Shown piece by piece: positions 38,446 through 56,937 of a stretch of DNA of 64,000 nt. The position numbers and the translations under genes are program-made. Location of the stretch: assembly GCA_028023455.1 (NCBI GenBank), contig JAQFVV010006641.1:436001-500000 (forward strand), read 5' to 3'. Below the pieces are notes generated by a model. It ran no database searches, was not told the origin of the DNA, and saw nothing but the letters and a program-made list of their open reading frames with translations. This DNA is from Epiperipatus broadwayi (Eukaryota; Onychophora; Udeonychophora; Euonychophora; Peripatidae). Numbering within the stretch: position 1 is the first letter of the stretch; each line of letters begins with the position of its first letter.

Positions 38446-40400
38446 TTGGGGAAATAAATTCTGAATGTGCATATCATAATAATAAATTACAAATCAGCTT
38501 TCTAATCATTTAAAGAAATTTACACCCACCTCCCTCTATTACATCAATCGCAATTAATCAGATCAAACAATCAACTTTTATCTAACCTATTACATAAACA
38601 TTAAACTCTCTTATTATCAAACTTAATGTTTTCAATTTTACATTAGAGTAAAATAAATTAACGGTATGTTGATTATTTAGTGCAGTAACTCTAAACAGTG
38701 CAATTATTTACTAAAATAAAGCAATTTTATTTTAATTAAAATTTATTTTTTTCATCTTTCTGTTTTGGTTTAATTATTCTTAAAATAATAATTTAATGAA
38801 GTTCATAAGAAGTTTAGATTTAAGTGACAACTAGGTTCTAATCCCTTGCTGAGCTCTAGAATCTGCCCTTTTATCACTGCATCACACTATGCAGAACATT
38901 TAATTGAAAGATAATGAATGCTTAATTACTTTATTTATTTTCTTCTAATACTATATTTTTTTACATTAGGATATAGTTTTTGCATTAAAATATCTTTCAT
39001 TTATTGTTGTCATTATTTTTATTTTTTTAATTGAGGTCTAAAAGATTGTGGTAATATAAATAATATTATTCTTGTAATTATCTAAAATATCAATTATACT
39101 GCATTTACCTTTTAGTTATAATATTTCTTAATTAATTGTATGCTAACTATATCAAGGTATTTGACAATAAATTGAATTTTTAAAAAACTGACTTGAAACA
39201 CAATTTTCATAATAACTTCAGTTTTAATAATGTTATAGCAAAATGATGTATATTGACAGAAAATAGAAAAACTAAGAAAAACAATAACGCTAAGACAAAT
39301 AGTGATTACTATTAAAAAGGTAAAGAAAAAAAAAGCAACATCCAAAATAATTATTACTTTATTGTTTCTTTATAATTTCTAATTTATCAAAATCTAAGTT
39401 TAAAATTATATCTTCATTGATAATTTCTTTGTATTCCTGAAAAAATTATTATTCCAACCATATATAATACTTCTTACCTGAGATAATCCATAGCTTTAGA
39501 ATCTACAAAATAATTGCATAAAAATTCTTCATTTTTATTTCATACCCCAAAAGTTAAAAATTCTCAAGGCCTCTATAAGAAAAAGATTATTCATATTAAA
39601 AGATACAAAATAAATCATTTTCAGAAGTTAGATATACATTTATTACCACATCAATTGGCTTCTTGTCTATCCAAAACTAGAAATTGAAGGTTACTGTCTA
39701 TATCAATGATAAAATGAGTTTCATCTCTTCATTTTATATTTTTTGTATATGCAGTGATGTTTATATTTTTTATGCACAAAAGTGATACTATCTTGTTATA
39801 TTTATTGTCCCACAGAGATTTGCATATAGATCATTTGCTAATTATAGATTTCAAAATAATTTGATGCAAGTTGTGGCAAATCTATTGACTTCACAGCATG
39901 AGTACTCAAATAGTGGGATTTAAGTTTGATCCTAGCTTCATGATATCTCAATGTAACTCACATGAAATCCTAGTACTAACGGTGAATTTCCAAATGCAAT
40001 GGGACTTTATACATTCAATACATGCTAGTTTCCTTAAAAAACAGTATTATATAAACATGTGTTAAAACCAACTAGTTTAATATTTAAACTAATCAATGTC
40101 ATTAATAAATTCATGATAAAATTATTCATGAAAATACATTTATTATAACTTCATGGATTGTGTGTATTTCAAATTTTAGTGATTAAAAGCTGCATTCTTT
40201 AGATATGCTTTCAGATCATCCTTTTCCAAAGACAATGGGGAAATTTTTATTAATTAGCAAAAAGATAATAATTTAAAATGTAAGGATGGTTTCTAATTAA
40301 AATCGTTTTTCAGATTTATAAATTCATTTTTTAATTAGAAAATTAATTCAAAGTTAATGAGTTTGAAAGCTTTATTGAGGGAATATATCTAAAATCAATT
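36125..40400. other. AT-rich non-coding DNA with microsatellites
   Basis: No protein-like ORF. (AT)n tracts at 37869-37894, 37919-37953 and 38396-38442 are the main structure. The frames at 36164-36421 and 39112-39345 are AT-biased hydrophobic runs without family features. Confidence 0.55.
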
Positions 40401-40429
40401 AGTCAAAATTTGTAACTTTGATAATACAA

Positions 40430-40700
40430 GAAGCTTTAGCCTGAAGGCATCTAGAGTCAGAATAGGTGGGTAACCAGAGGACAGTATAAATAGCCCAGAA
40501 GAGTTTAGAGAAAGAGGAGCCATATTTGTTTTGAAATAAGTGCTACTAGAAGCTATGTGCATCTTAAATTATGAATCTGTATAGTGTCTCTGTCATGGTG
40601 AGAGGCTAACTTCAGGAATCTGACCACTGGGCCCAAAATTCCCAGAAGATTTTCAATGTAGCTGCTAAACTTTTCCTCACCAATCGTGCTCACAAAACCT
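40430..40700 (+). promoter_or_regulatory. Possible TATA-box promoter or LTR-like segment
   Basis: The motif cagtataaatagccc at about 40481-40495 is a good TATA-box context in an otherwise AT-only background, and the following 200 bp is GC-richer than its surroundings. Some retroelement LTRs have this appearance. No matching second LTR, primer-binding site or downstream gene is seen, so this is weak. Confidence 0.25.
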
Positions 40701-42320
<1,620 letters not shown>

Positions 42321-42539
42321 CTTAATCACAAAAGTTGAACAAATATTTATTCTTATTAAACATTTTATTAACTCATTTGGTTTTTAACTTTTTTTATTAT
42401 TCAATAAGTATTTTAATATTAATGTTCACTGTCTGTATTGGCAACCCTAACATACATATATGAATTGACTTATAAATATTTTTAGTTATTTTATCATGTT
42501 ATTAGAGTCAGATCAGGGGTCTCACATCATCATCATCTG

Positions 42540-42735
42540 TTGAGCTAGTTTTTTGGTGCATAGTTATGTACCGTCGACATATGTCATCCATTGATTTGAT
42601 CTGAGCTTTGAGTTGGTTTGAATTCAGTTTGATCTGGAATAAAATCTTTGGTTAGACTGGGTTTGAATCCGACTTTGAGTTTAGATTCCTTGTTGGATGG
42701 TTGTCCGGTACAGTACCAAAAAAAAAAAAAAACAC
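42540..42735 (+). repeat. Possible SINE with poly(A) end
   Basis: A box-B-like gggtttgaatccgac at about 42659-42673 lies in a locally GC-richer segment that ends in an A run (about 42718-42732). The box A equivalent is not clear, so a tRNA origin is only suggested. Confidence 0.3.
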
Positions 42736-45700
42736 AAGAATCAGTATTTGATTTTTTGCATACAATTCTATGTGGTATACATAACCATTGTGTCTATCAC
42801 CACAAAACACTACTTAAAACTTCTCATTAGTTTTAAGAGTTTATATTTTCACATGGTACTATGCCCAATGAATTTTATGATTGCTTTATCAAGTGCTACT
42901 CTTCTGTACATCTGATAATCAGTCATAAAATTTGCATTGCACTGCTCTATAATACCTTAATTTTATATATAAAAATCATTACTTGTTATACAAACACAGA
43001 CATGCAAGTACAAACACATACACACTAATACAAATATAAACACATAAATAAATTATTAAACTTTTCAGAATCATTATGTCTATAAAATATGTTTCTCTCA
43101 AACTTGGATCAGAGTCCCAAAATTACATTGTACATAAATCATTACTTTTATTATATCTGAATACAAGTATAATTTATATAATACATAGATGTACTAACAC
43201 AAATGCAAAGACATTAATAAATTATACATTTGTCAAATGATAAAAAAATTAACAATAATAAAGAAATTAAAATTGCATATTTACATTACATTTATTTTCA
43301 GGAAGAGAGCCTTGAAACTATATATCATCGAGAAATCTTGAATCCATTTTATTTAGAAATCTGGCAGATAATAAATTTTTTCTTTGTCTTCTTCATGCAT
43401 TTTAGTAAACTGAGCAGAAAAAAATATGAATTTATTAATAAAAAATCCAAATTTTGTCCAATTTTAACATATCATATGTCATTTAAAAAAATAATCCAAG
43501 CTGCAGAGAATGATGATTTTTTTAAAATCTCATTTTTTTGGTTTTTGTGCAATTTAAAAAAAAAAGAAATTTTAATTTCAGTCAATCAGTGGCAGTGAGC
43601 AGCAATTGTGTTACTACTTGTATGCTATTTTTATCACAATCTAGAACAAGTTTTCAGTTCTATCCCATTTTTTAATCAAAATTTTTATAGAATTATGATA
43701 CATAATTTTTCAAATTTTTATTCCATAAGAAAATTAACAATTTTTGTTTTAATGATTTATTTAAAACACATCCACATATTTTATGTTTAAAGAACAAATG
43801 TGTTAATTTCAGTCTCCTTTTCCTGCATATTTTTTTTTAAAAAATAAATAAAATATTGCCTTACATTTTAGAATATTCATTATTAAAATATTGATATGAT
43901 TTTATAGAAAACAAATACATTTCATAGAAACAGTATGAGATTTTGGTTGTAGCATTTGCATTACTCTACACACTGTAGCATTGTCCATACATTATATTAT
44001 TGTATCAATATACTTGTCTATTCTACATCAAAAGGGATTTTAAACTAAGTGATTAAAATTGATCATACTACATGTTAGTTTGTTATTGCTCTCCACCATC
44101 CACCATGTTAACATAATAATTCTAGCTTCTTAATATTTAGAACTACTCAAACCTATGAATCTATTTAGCTATTTATTTTATTTTACTTTTCTATAAATTA
44201 TTCTGGACTTTTTTTATATATAAAAGATAGTCAAAAATAATTTTTTATAAATGTTTTATTTTTATTACAAAAACATCTTTTAACTATTGTTATAATTTAA
44301 ATGGAGAATTTTAAGTCTAATGATCAACTCTTCCTGTAGCATTATTGTGCATATACTACATTATTTAATATCCTAAAACTAGGTTATCTATAATCTTCCC
44401 ATACAATGAATATTAGTATCTCTGTTATTTTATTAAATAATTGTTTCATAAGAATTCTAATTCTATAATAAGCAGAACTATAACACCATTAAATTGCAAT
44501 TTCATTTTGAACAGTGAATGTTAAATGTGGGTATCTTAAGTAAAGTGAAGTTAGTATTTAGAGAGTTGTCTGTGTTTAGATTAAAAACTATATATGCTAT
44601 AACAATAATTTTTATGGATTTATCCAGATATGTTTCAGCTATTGTGAAATCATACAAACAATAAAATGACAGCTGCCATTGCAAACTAAAATCATGTTAT
44701 TTTGAGTAATATTTCTTTATAAACTATCTTTAATTCAAATAGAAATTGTTTAATAGTTTTGTACTCTAGATTATACAAGAGAGTCAGATGTAAATACATT
44801 AAACTGAAACTATATCAACTTCCTAGATATTTTCACAAGCAAACAAACCTATAAAGAGTTATATATAATAATTAGGAGATTTTTATACCTTTATATGCAT
44901 AAATTTATTTTCAATTCAGATGTGCCTAACTATTATATTTATGAAATATTTACAATAATAAATACAAATACGACATTTTAGATGGTTCTTTGGTATCAAT
45001 TTAACAGTAACATAATTATTTTATTTCATTTTTAAAAGTACTTCTTTTGTTTAACTCTAGGTAAACAAAGCAGAATATCAACAAAGTTTTATTAATTTTA
45101 AATTTTAATATGATTTTTTTTCCATTTCTACTTTATTCAATCTATCATAAAACATTAACAATTTTGAAATGCAACGTTTAAACAGATTTTCACAAACCTA
45201 TCTGAAAATCAGTATAATCTTATATTTTTATATATTATTAGGCAAAGGAATGTGAAGATAAAGTTTTAATAAACAATTTTATTTTATATTTAGTTTATAT
45301 TACTGAAATGTTTCTTTATTTTTTGAATAAATATAAGATGTCTTTGAGTCACTTAAACCCTTCAGCATCTCTTTTCAGAATTTTGACCAATCATAGATGT
45401 TAAACTGACTTTGCACAAAATCAGTAAATCTTACACTTATAGCTATGACATTATTCTTTTCACCATCTTGTTGCCTTTAAACAAGTGTAATTTTTTTTTT
45501 CTACAATGGAATTTGGATTTTTTATGATTGTTTTCCTAAAATCTAATTTTTATTTTTTTTCTCATTTTTTTTAGATTTAGTAATTGTAAATTTTTTTTAT
45601 TGCTGAAATGGATTCTCTCACCCCTTGTTTTAGTTCTTATTTGAATATGAAGTTCCCCATTGACTATCCCTGTGTTTTCAAGGTTTCTTTTTCTAGAAGC

Positions 45701-46507
45701 TCACTGGACGAGAATTATTTATTTTTAATATTTTAAATACAAGTAAATTGTATACACATGGAGTCTATAATAGAGGGAATTTAAATACATATTTCTGCCT
45801 TCAACCATCCATTCTATCTTATACATCAGTTGGTCCAGATTATCATCTACCACACATATGAATAATCAGTGCTCATAATAAATTTGTTTATTTTGATGTT
45901 TAGTGACTTATTTGTTTTTTTTTTTTTTATCTTAGATAAATTTTTGTTTGATACTTATTGTTTGAGTATACTTTTTTTTACTTGAAAAGAATAAATATTT
46001 TGGGTCGCCACCTCCACACATTTTTTACTAATATTATAATTATGTTTTTAAATGCATTACAATTACCCAAAATATGTATTATTTACGATTCCTGAACAAT
46101 AATCTTGCAGATTTTCATCTACAATAATCATTACATATTTATCCATCATCTGTATCTGTAATTTAAACCCAGTTTTTTTGTTTTCATTGAAAAATTGTAT
46201 AGTAATGTATCTTGAGTTTGTATGTTCACCTATCACTGAGATTGAGTCTCACAAGTTTTTTTCTGTTAGTTCTTGATACAATAACTCTCTCTGAAATTTA
46301 CATAAAGTTAAATTTAAGTAGGAACATACTTTTAGAAGCTTTTGAATGTACTTGTTAGAAGGCAAACAAAATCTACTTGATAATTAAAAAATCTTATAAT
46401 TTTGAAAAGTGTAAATGACTCCGGATTGTAAGAAAGAAAAGTCCTGACAACAAAATAAGATTTTTTTAATATTTTTGTCATTAAGAAAAATCTAGTCATC
46501 TAGGAAA
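42736..46507. other. AT-rich non-coding DNA
   Basis: The longest frame (43230-43598, 122 codons, +) is Lys/Phe/Ile-rich with no recognised domain. It is preceded near 43302 by an acceptor-like 'ttattttcag', which is common by chance in such DNA. I do not call it a gene. Nothing else is supported. Confidence 0.45.
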
Positions 46508-47170
<663 letters not shown>

Positions 47171-47288
47171 ATCATGATAATGATGATGATGATTCAAACA
47201 AAGTTTATTTCGAACTTAAAGATTATATCAGTTTGTACAAGTAATACCAAGTTCACATAATTTGTACAAAAAAATTATAGATACAAAG

Positions 47289-47289
<1 letters not shown>

Positions 47290-47320
<31 letters not shown>

Positions 47321-47386
47321 ACATATTTATGACTTGTATATATATATATATATATATATATATACAAGTCATAAATATGTACACAT
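47290..47386. repeat. 72-bp perfect palindrome with (TA)n centre
   Basis: Bases 47315-47350 are the exact reverse complement of 47351-47386. The outer 24 bp of each arm are non-repetitive and the centre is (TA)n. An additional (AT)n tract precedes it (47290-47316). Confidence 0.95.
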
Positions 47387-47869
47387 GTAGTTAGGCCGAA
47401 ATTGATTTGCTTAGTGTAATTTGTACATAAGTTATTTTTCTATTGAATTAACATGTAATTAGTCAATTTAGTTACCTTTTAATTATATTTAATTTTAGCT
47501 TTAGGTCAGCAAGAGTTAGGGTTATAAATGAGATCATTCTATTGACATGGTACAGTATTATACTTACATAATAGTCAACACTTAGACCATCCTAATATTA
47601 ATAACAATCAATAATCTCATTCTTTTATGAAGGCAATATTTTAATGATAATGGTGGAATTCCACCATTATTTATGGCCCAATACAAAAAATTACAACTGT
47701 CCATATAAACTTTTAAATAAACCTCCTTAAACTGGTAAATATAACCTGTTCTGAATGCAGGCTAATAAATAGTCAGTTATCACATTACAAATTGCTTTTA
47801 TCTTGCACCAAAAGGAGTTCCATTTATCAGCATTAGTGTTTTCACAAATTATTTGAGTTTTTCTAGATA

Positions 47870-49990
47870 GAGTTCAGTTTCACATTATTAATTTCTGTTG
47901 TTAAGATACTGGATGTTTGTGTGATGTGTGAGTTCTTAGAATTGATTTGTGGCTGCCTTATTGTTCAAACATTTTGATTTCTGAAGGTGTGATGTGATTG
48001 GTAGATGAACTGGGTAATATTTGTCTTGGAAATGAGAAGCTTAGAATGGATAGTGTTATCAGTAGTGTCAACTATGTTGCAATTGTCAATATAGTGGTTT
48101 ATTTGTTATTGATGAGTGGATGGCTTTAGGAGGAACCAAGTGTAAGCAGAAATGTTGTAAAATGTAAGTTTTGCATTTATGGCTTTTAACTCCTGTAATT
48201 TGTTTATATGCAGTAATACAGTAATGAAACATGATATTTGTTTAATAAAGATGGACTAAGTGCAAGGTTTTTGGTACTCTGTTTGAAATCTTGTGGTTGT
48301 TGTTGAGATCAGTATTGTGTTTTGTGATCTCAGTTGATCATAGAGACTGGCTTGTGTGGTAGAATTCTAAGTTTGGCAGGTGAAATTCTAATAGTGTATG
48401 ATTTGGTGTGCTGTAGGAATGGATAGGAGAGAATCCTACATTTATCTCGGTGTAATATTCTAATAAAAAATTGGTCATGGTATCCATGTTATGCTGTGAA
48501 GTTTGTGGGTGTCAAGCATATCCATCTTAAGTTGGTAGACATGATTCAATGATTTTATTGCAGACTAGGTTCATTGGTGTGAGATCTTATGTTGTGAGAT
48601 AAATCATTAGGTCTGGAGTAGCATCCCCTTTTATTTTGATTCTTTTTGGTTATCAGTTATTTTTAGGCAGCTTGCTGATTTTTGGTTTTTGTTGAGACGG
48701 TTTCTATAAAGAAAGTGCTTCCATGATATAGGCTAATGTTTTATTTGTGATTACCTGTGAGCAGTGTGTATGGGGATTGTGATCTATTTGATTAATGGCA
48801 TTTTGGGTTGACTCTGATACAGACTCAGCTGTAACATTTGTGATGTGGTTTTGAGTCTACAACAATAACATTAGTGTTGTTTGACCTTATAATTGTGATC
48901 CAGGATAAGCATGCATTCAATGGGTGGTTTGACTAGGGAATATTTTGGGCTGAAGTGACAGCTGGCCTTATTCAATGGGCTTAGATGAATGGCACTTCAA
49001 TATGTATACATATTATTTTTTTTGTTTTGGATAGGTTTGGTTTGTGATCAGTTTAGATTGGAAGTACCTGATTGGAAATGGTGAGCATGGCAACATGAGT
49101 AACATTATGGTTTTAAGCTTTTATATAGGGGTATATTGAGGACTCCTAATCCACAATTTGCATTGGAATGGTGTTAATTTTGATTTGGTTATGTAGTTAT
49201 TGTTATAAACTTATGCAGATGTATTTTGAGATATTAGCTTGAAATATAAAAACCTTACCAAATGGTTCCATCATTCTTTGAAAATGTTGACTATTGCAAC
49301 CAAAGTATGTGTTCTTGGGTACCCTGGTTACATAGTTGTGGCAAACTTGGTGTACTGTTATCAGTGCATAATTATCCAGACTTCTAATCTCAGGTTGAAA
49401 CTTCTTTTTTAGAGTGGATTAAAAAATTAAGCACAAGATATCTTGGGTTAAGGTTCTTTGCAATGCATAGAATGATGTCCCACAGTCCAGGTAGAGTTAA
49501 AGCTTTAAATAAAAGATGTCTGTGAAATCTTTATAATAATATGTTGGTGTCTGTAGCATATAGTTCTATTGAACAAAAGGGAAAAAATTTTTAAAAGAAG
49601 TAAATATTCCCTAAGAATGCATTGAGAGGGAGTTTTGATTTTTATGTATTCTTAAATCTAGTTTCTAATATTGTTTTGATTAGTTTTTCTGATTTGAAAG
49701 GAGATAACATACTATTGAATATGATTGCTTTAATTATTCAAATAGTGATATGCAAATTGGCTTTGGTAACATTTGCATAGGTCTTGCTGGGATTTGAAGT
49801 TATGGACACTGTGGAAATTATGATAGTATCATCCATGTTTTCAACAGACTGGGTAGTTGCCTAGTTCTTTTGATGAATCTGAAAAAAAACCTACTTATTA
49901 AAATTGTCTCTTACTAATTTGAAGTTATCACTGAAAAATGTCTTAAGACTGCTGAATTTTGTTTGTTGTTTTAATATAATATTTTTTCCT
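47870..49990 (-). pseudogene. Decayed retroelement-like region on the minus strand
   Basis: For about 2 kb the + strand is rich in T and G and poor in C and A runs, unlike its surroundings, which means an A- and C-rich minus strand as in LINE sense strands. Minus-strand translation gives short protein-like stretches broken by stops, for example around 49770-49840 (a SKTYANVT segment resembling the SYANIT of 46508-46940) and around 48740-48860. No RT motif can be recognised. A heavily decayed LINE 5' half is the best guess. Confidence 0.35.
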
Positions 49991-50098
49991 AAAGTATGTG
50001 GATTTTCTGTGGTTTTAAAATATTCCAACACAGGGTCTTAAAGAATATTGTGCAATTAATACTAAGATTTGCAGCAAGACTACTACTGCTACTACCAC

Positions 50099-50419
<321 letters not shown>

Positions 50420-50584
50420 AATTTAACTATGAAAGTTTAGTGAGTTAATAGGGCTACAATTTTTTCTTTACTATCAAAGCCACGACTAAGACAAGTACAA
50501 TTAATACTCAAAAGTGTGCTAGGCATATATATATATATTGTTTATTATTATTATTTTTATTATCATCATCATCATCATCAAAGA

Positions 50585-52062
<1,478 letters not shown>

Positions 52063-54929
52063 CTGTTGTTATGCTTAAAAAGAATTTATTACATGATAAA
52101 CATAGAAACAGCTCTTACTACCACAACCAAAGCTAGAGTGAGAGAAGATTAAAAAGTTACTCAAAAAAGTGGTATATAGTTTACATAATATATATTTGTC
52201 TTTTTATTATATGCTAGAGGTAAAAAATTAACAACTATACATATAACAAAATGACAATCATGACAGAAATTTAGCATAATTTTCTCACCACTGCTTCTGC
52301 ATAAAATTTACAGTCATTTTATTAATGTTTATTCTGCTTTTTTTTTCATTTTTTAAATTCTGACACCATTTTTAAATAGTGAATCATGTCTTCGACTCAA
52401 ATGACATTGAATTATTATCCACATGTTTATATAAATATTTGTTGGAGACATTTTCTTATTCCTATGCATATAAAATCCATTTTTTTATTCTTAAATGTAT
52501 GAATGCACCACTTGTACACTATAATGAGAATAGTACACTATAATGAAAATAGATTGAGTGTGTGTATAAATACTTTTTTTTTCATTTATATGGAGAGAAG
52601 TATATATGTTATATTTTTTTATTTAATAATATTTGGGAGATATCCAATCAAATGTTTTCAAGCATAGAATATATAAATAGAAATTATGGTTGCATTTCTG
52701 ACTCATTCTGGTAGAGTTTCCATATATCTTCTAAATTGGTGCAATTCATTTTATATTTCTAGAAATAAAAGTTGAAGACAGTTTCAAGATTTAGTTTTAG
52801 AAGAAAATCATAGTATTTTTGTTCCATGGATTAGTATTTAAATTTGTTAATCAACTACTTATTTGTTATGTTTAAAATGGGTTTAGCATTATTATTATAT
52901 GTGGAAACACATATTAATGACTACACCACTCAGTAGTTAAGTTTACTTTTAAAAAAAAAAACTATATAAAATTGGAGATGCATAATAGATTAGAACATAA
53001 CTTATTTCAGTATTAGGATATGAATGGAAGCTATCTGTATGGGTAAAAGACTATTTCTACATATAGAAAAATGCTTCTACATAATGATATAAGATTAAAG
53101 TTGTTTTTGAATTTGGAAAATTTTTATAGAGTGTAAACCCAATCTATATTGAAGTGGCAGCTTCAGAATCATAGTTATAGGTATTGAATGTTATGGGTAT
53201 CCATCAGAATAATTTGCTTCATAGTATATAATTTTCTGATGAAAAGGCTTTTGTGTAAATTGTTATAGGGGTGTCATATGTAATAGATGTGTACTATGTA
53301 ATACATTCATTATTAAATAAAATTATTATACCTTCCTCTATTATAAATGACTTCGAAATGAAGTTAACTATACTCTCAACTTTATTATATAGTTTTTCTT
53401 GTATTTGAAATCATAATTAACAGTCATTCAAGTAAAATGGAACCACCCAAATTAACTAGGCTTTTTTTTAAATATTTCTCATGATACCACCATGAACTTA
53501 AACTACACATTATATTTTTCTGAATTGCAGTTTGAATAACTGACTAGAGTTGTTAGCAGGTTTGGTATTTGATTCTTTTTTATTGTCAAAAAAAAAATTG
53601 ACATGTCATCATGTTTGCAATAAATGAAATATTTGCTTTTAATCCTGGAATACACATTCCAATTAAATAAATTTCAATTGGTTTAAGAAGAGGATTGGTG
53701 CATATTGTAAATAAAAGTGTATTCAGTAGTGAACATTCAGGAATTTATTTCAATGAAATAGATGATGGTGAATATATATTTTTCACTATGTTATTTGAAT
53801 TTATTAAATTAAAATATTCATAACCAAATAGATTAATGGCATAGGCATTGACAATTTGCTAATGCATTGATTAAAATGTCAATTAATATCATATCAAATG
53901 CTGGTTTCATGTTCAGATAAACTAAAACTGGTTCATATCTTTTACAATTTATTTCATTGACAATTATTTTAAAAGAAAAATATCAGTCAGCTCTGTTGAT
54001 AATCTTTTTGTTTAAAACTGTATTTTGAGAGCAATGACAGATATTAAGGTTTAATTTATTTTAATCATTGTTTCCAAGATCCTAATCTTATGTGTAGTCA
54101 TTGATATGGGTGTGAGATTTCTGAATGTGAATATATTTCATTCTTCTTAACAAATAAAACTAGTATGATAGAATAAAGATCATGTATGTGATAGATTTTA
54201 TATATTAGGTAGTTAAAATTTTTATATTTTGATGTAAATTTACATAGTATAACATGAGTCTGTCATTGAAGCATGTTCTCAACAAACTCTCAAAATGTAA
54301 ATGTCATTGTTGTCTTCTCGTCATCAAAGAAAATTTTTGAATAGTTATTTTTCCACTTTTTTGCAAGTTACTTTCATGATGTGAATAAAATGACACTAAT
54401 ATGTTGTTACCAGCTATAATTTTCCTTTCTATTCTAATACCATAAGAAACATTTCATGGAGCTTAATCTAGTATTTAATGATTATATATATTTTAGTCAA
54501 CATGAGAAGTTTACTCAGATATAAATTCTTTTTTTAATCATTAAGTATTCTCTAAATAAGTCATAAGTGAACCAATATGATCTCAAACTATTACATCTGT
54601 AGAGTATTTTGCTGAGGTAGTATTAAATGCAATTTCTTGTATAAGTTATCAGAACGTGTTAAATACATATGTGTGAGTGTGTGGAGGTTGGTTTCTTCTT
54701 ATTTTATTATTGTACTATGAGATTATATTCACAAATGTTGTCCATGTTTGTAAATGAACTTTTCCAATATAATAATTCTAAAAAGAGAGATTCTGTATAT
54801 CACTATGGTAGCAATATCCAAATGGTTTTACCTATTATGATAATAGAAGCATATGTGAAATTATTTTTAATAATAAAGATTTTTTTTATAATTTTATTTT
54901 CTTTGAAAAAGACAACCTTATTCTGATCA
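52063..54929. other. AT-rich non-coding DNA
   Basis: No supported gene, RNA gene or terminal repeats. The 85-codon + frame at 54669-54926 is Phe/Ile-rich and unremarkable. Confidence 0.5.
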
Positions 54930-55321
54930 AAATTAATAGTGTGGCATGAATCTCTTTTGCGGATATATAAAGCACCTCACTGACAACAGCTAGCAATTAC
55001 AAAACAGTCTGGGGATAAGGATATTCAGAAGAGCTTGTTAAGAGCTGTTTATGCTCATTATATAACATTTGTACTGCAAACTTATTAAATTATGTCATGT
55101 GATGTATGACTTGATTTCCTTGCAATTATAGTTTTGCTATTGGGCTTTTGTGATACTATATTGCCAAAGCTATTAATATATGGTGTATCTGAAGTTTTTT
55201 TAGCCCCATATGGCTATTTAAATTAGATAACTGGATTTGAAGACATATAGATGTCTGAAATTTTCAGACAATGGCTGGGCTTGAGTTTGTATTTTACATC
55301 TAGAGTCTGAATGTCATAGTG

Positions 55322-55360
55322 CTTCACTGATGAGAGTCATTACTGTGAAATTGGTCTGAG
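55322..55360 (+). ncRNA. Degenerate hammerhead-like motif
   Basis: CUGAUGA (55327-55333) is a perfect core, followed by GAAA (55347-55350) and GUC (55354-55356), with about four base pairs of stem I (UUCA with UGAG). Stem II no longer pairs well and stem III is shortened, so cleavage is unlikely. Confidence 0.55.
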
Positions 55361-55930
55361 AATAGAGATAATTCTAGATGAATATCTTAAATACTTTCTC
55401 TTGTGGCATTTATCAAAAAAGCTTGTTTAGAATTATTACAATGCTTATTACATTTGTAAATACAACCTTATTAAATTAAGTCACTTGATGTATGACTTGG
55501 CTTCCTTAGTATTAATAATTTGGCTTTTGAGGTTTTGGTGATGTTATATGGTCAAAGCTATGATTATATGGTGTATGTGAATTTTATTCAGTCCCATATG
55601 GCTATTTAAGTTAAATAGCTGGATTTGAAGACATATAAATCTGAAAATTTCACATATTTCAGATTTTCTACTTAATATGTAAATATTTAATAAATTCTGG
55701 TCTTGAGTTTGTACTTTAGATATATTGTCTGAATGTTCTAGTGCCTCATTGATGAGAGCCATTAGCGTGAAATTGGTTTGGGGATATGAATAATTTTAGA
55801 TAGATATTTTAAATGCTTTCTCCTATGGCATTTATTGGAAAAGCACGTTTAGAGCTATTAGCACACTCACTATATTACATTTGCAAATACAAACTTATTA
55901 AATTAATTCACATGATGTCTGACTTGGTTT

Positions 55931-56044
<114 letters not shown>

Positions 56045-56165
56045 AATCATGCATCATGTAACTTAATTTAATAAGCCTGTAATGAGTGTGAATAGCTAAA
56101 CCTGTCATGTTGATCCAACAGCTAGAAACCAGTATAGGGATAGGGATATTTCGAAAAGCTTGTTA

Positions 56166-56724
56166 AGAGACTTGATCTCCTTGCAATTAGTTTATATCCA
56201 TAATGATGCAATGAAACTTTCTCAAATATCTGCATCATTTTTTTTGGAAATTACAAGAGGAGTACCCAAAGTAAGCATTTTTAAGCACTCCTCTGATGCA
56301 GTTTTGTCAGTTCTCCTCATTGATTATAAGAAAAAGTTCCCACTGTTTTAACATGGATTTGAATTGGCACATTGTGAATTTGGATGTTCTGCAATGCTTT
56401 ATCAGGCCATGCTGTTAAATAATACTCATATAGTAACTGGTGTGAAAAGTACAAAGTAATGTTATGGTATGTTGCTGATATTAGTGAAAAACATAAATCC
56501 TGACATGTGATTAATGATATGACACAAAATATAAATGGATGCAGTATAAAAAACGCATAAATAAATAAAGAGCAGTAATGAAATTAAACCTAGAGTAGGG
56601 AGTCAGAAAATAATTGTAATTGCACTAGAAAAAAGAGTGCAGCTGAATATGTATTAAAGGAAGCTAAGTGAGTTGATTTGTATGGTTGGGGGGGGGGGGG
56701 ATTATTATCTGTAAAGGACAAAAA

Positions 56725-56726
<2 letters not shown>
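56166..56726. other. Non-coding DNA with a G run
   Basis: Short frames only. A run of 12 or more G lies at about 56689-56700. No gene is recognised. Confidence 0.45.

Positions 56727-56774
<48 letters not shown>
56727..56774. repeat. (AT)n microsatellite
   Basis: About 48 bp of alternating AT. Confidence 0.95.
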
Positions 56775-56775
<1 letters not shown>

Positions 56776-56937
56776 CATTGAATTTAAAAGGACAAAAATA
56801 TTTTTTCAATATTTTTTTTTGTGTGCGTGTGTAAATAATAACACGAGCAAAAGCCAAAATGCAGGCCTGAGAACAAACTGAATAAATAGGATGAGTAATC
56901 GAGGAAACATATGATCAAAAAAAAAGATCAGACAAAA

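Noticed and set aside
43230-43598. 122-codon + frame with an acceptor-like site before it
   Set aside because: Composition is that of AT-rich random DNA (Phe, Lys, Ile), there is no domain, and no neighbouring exon is found.
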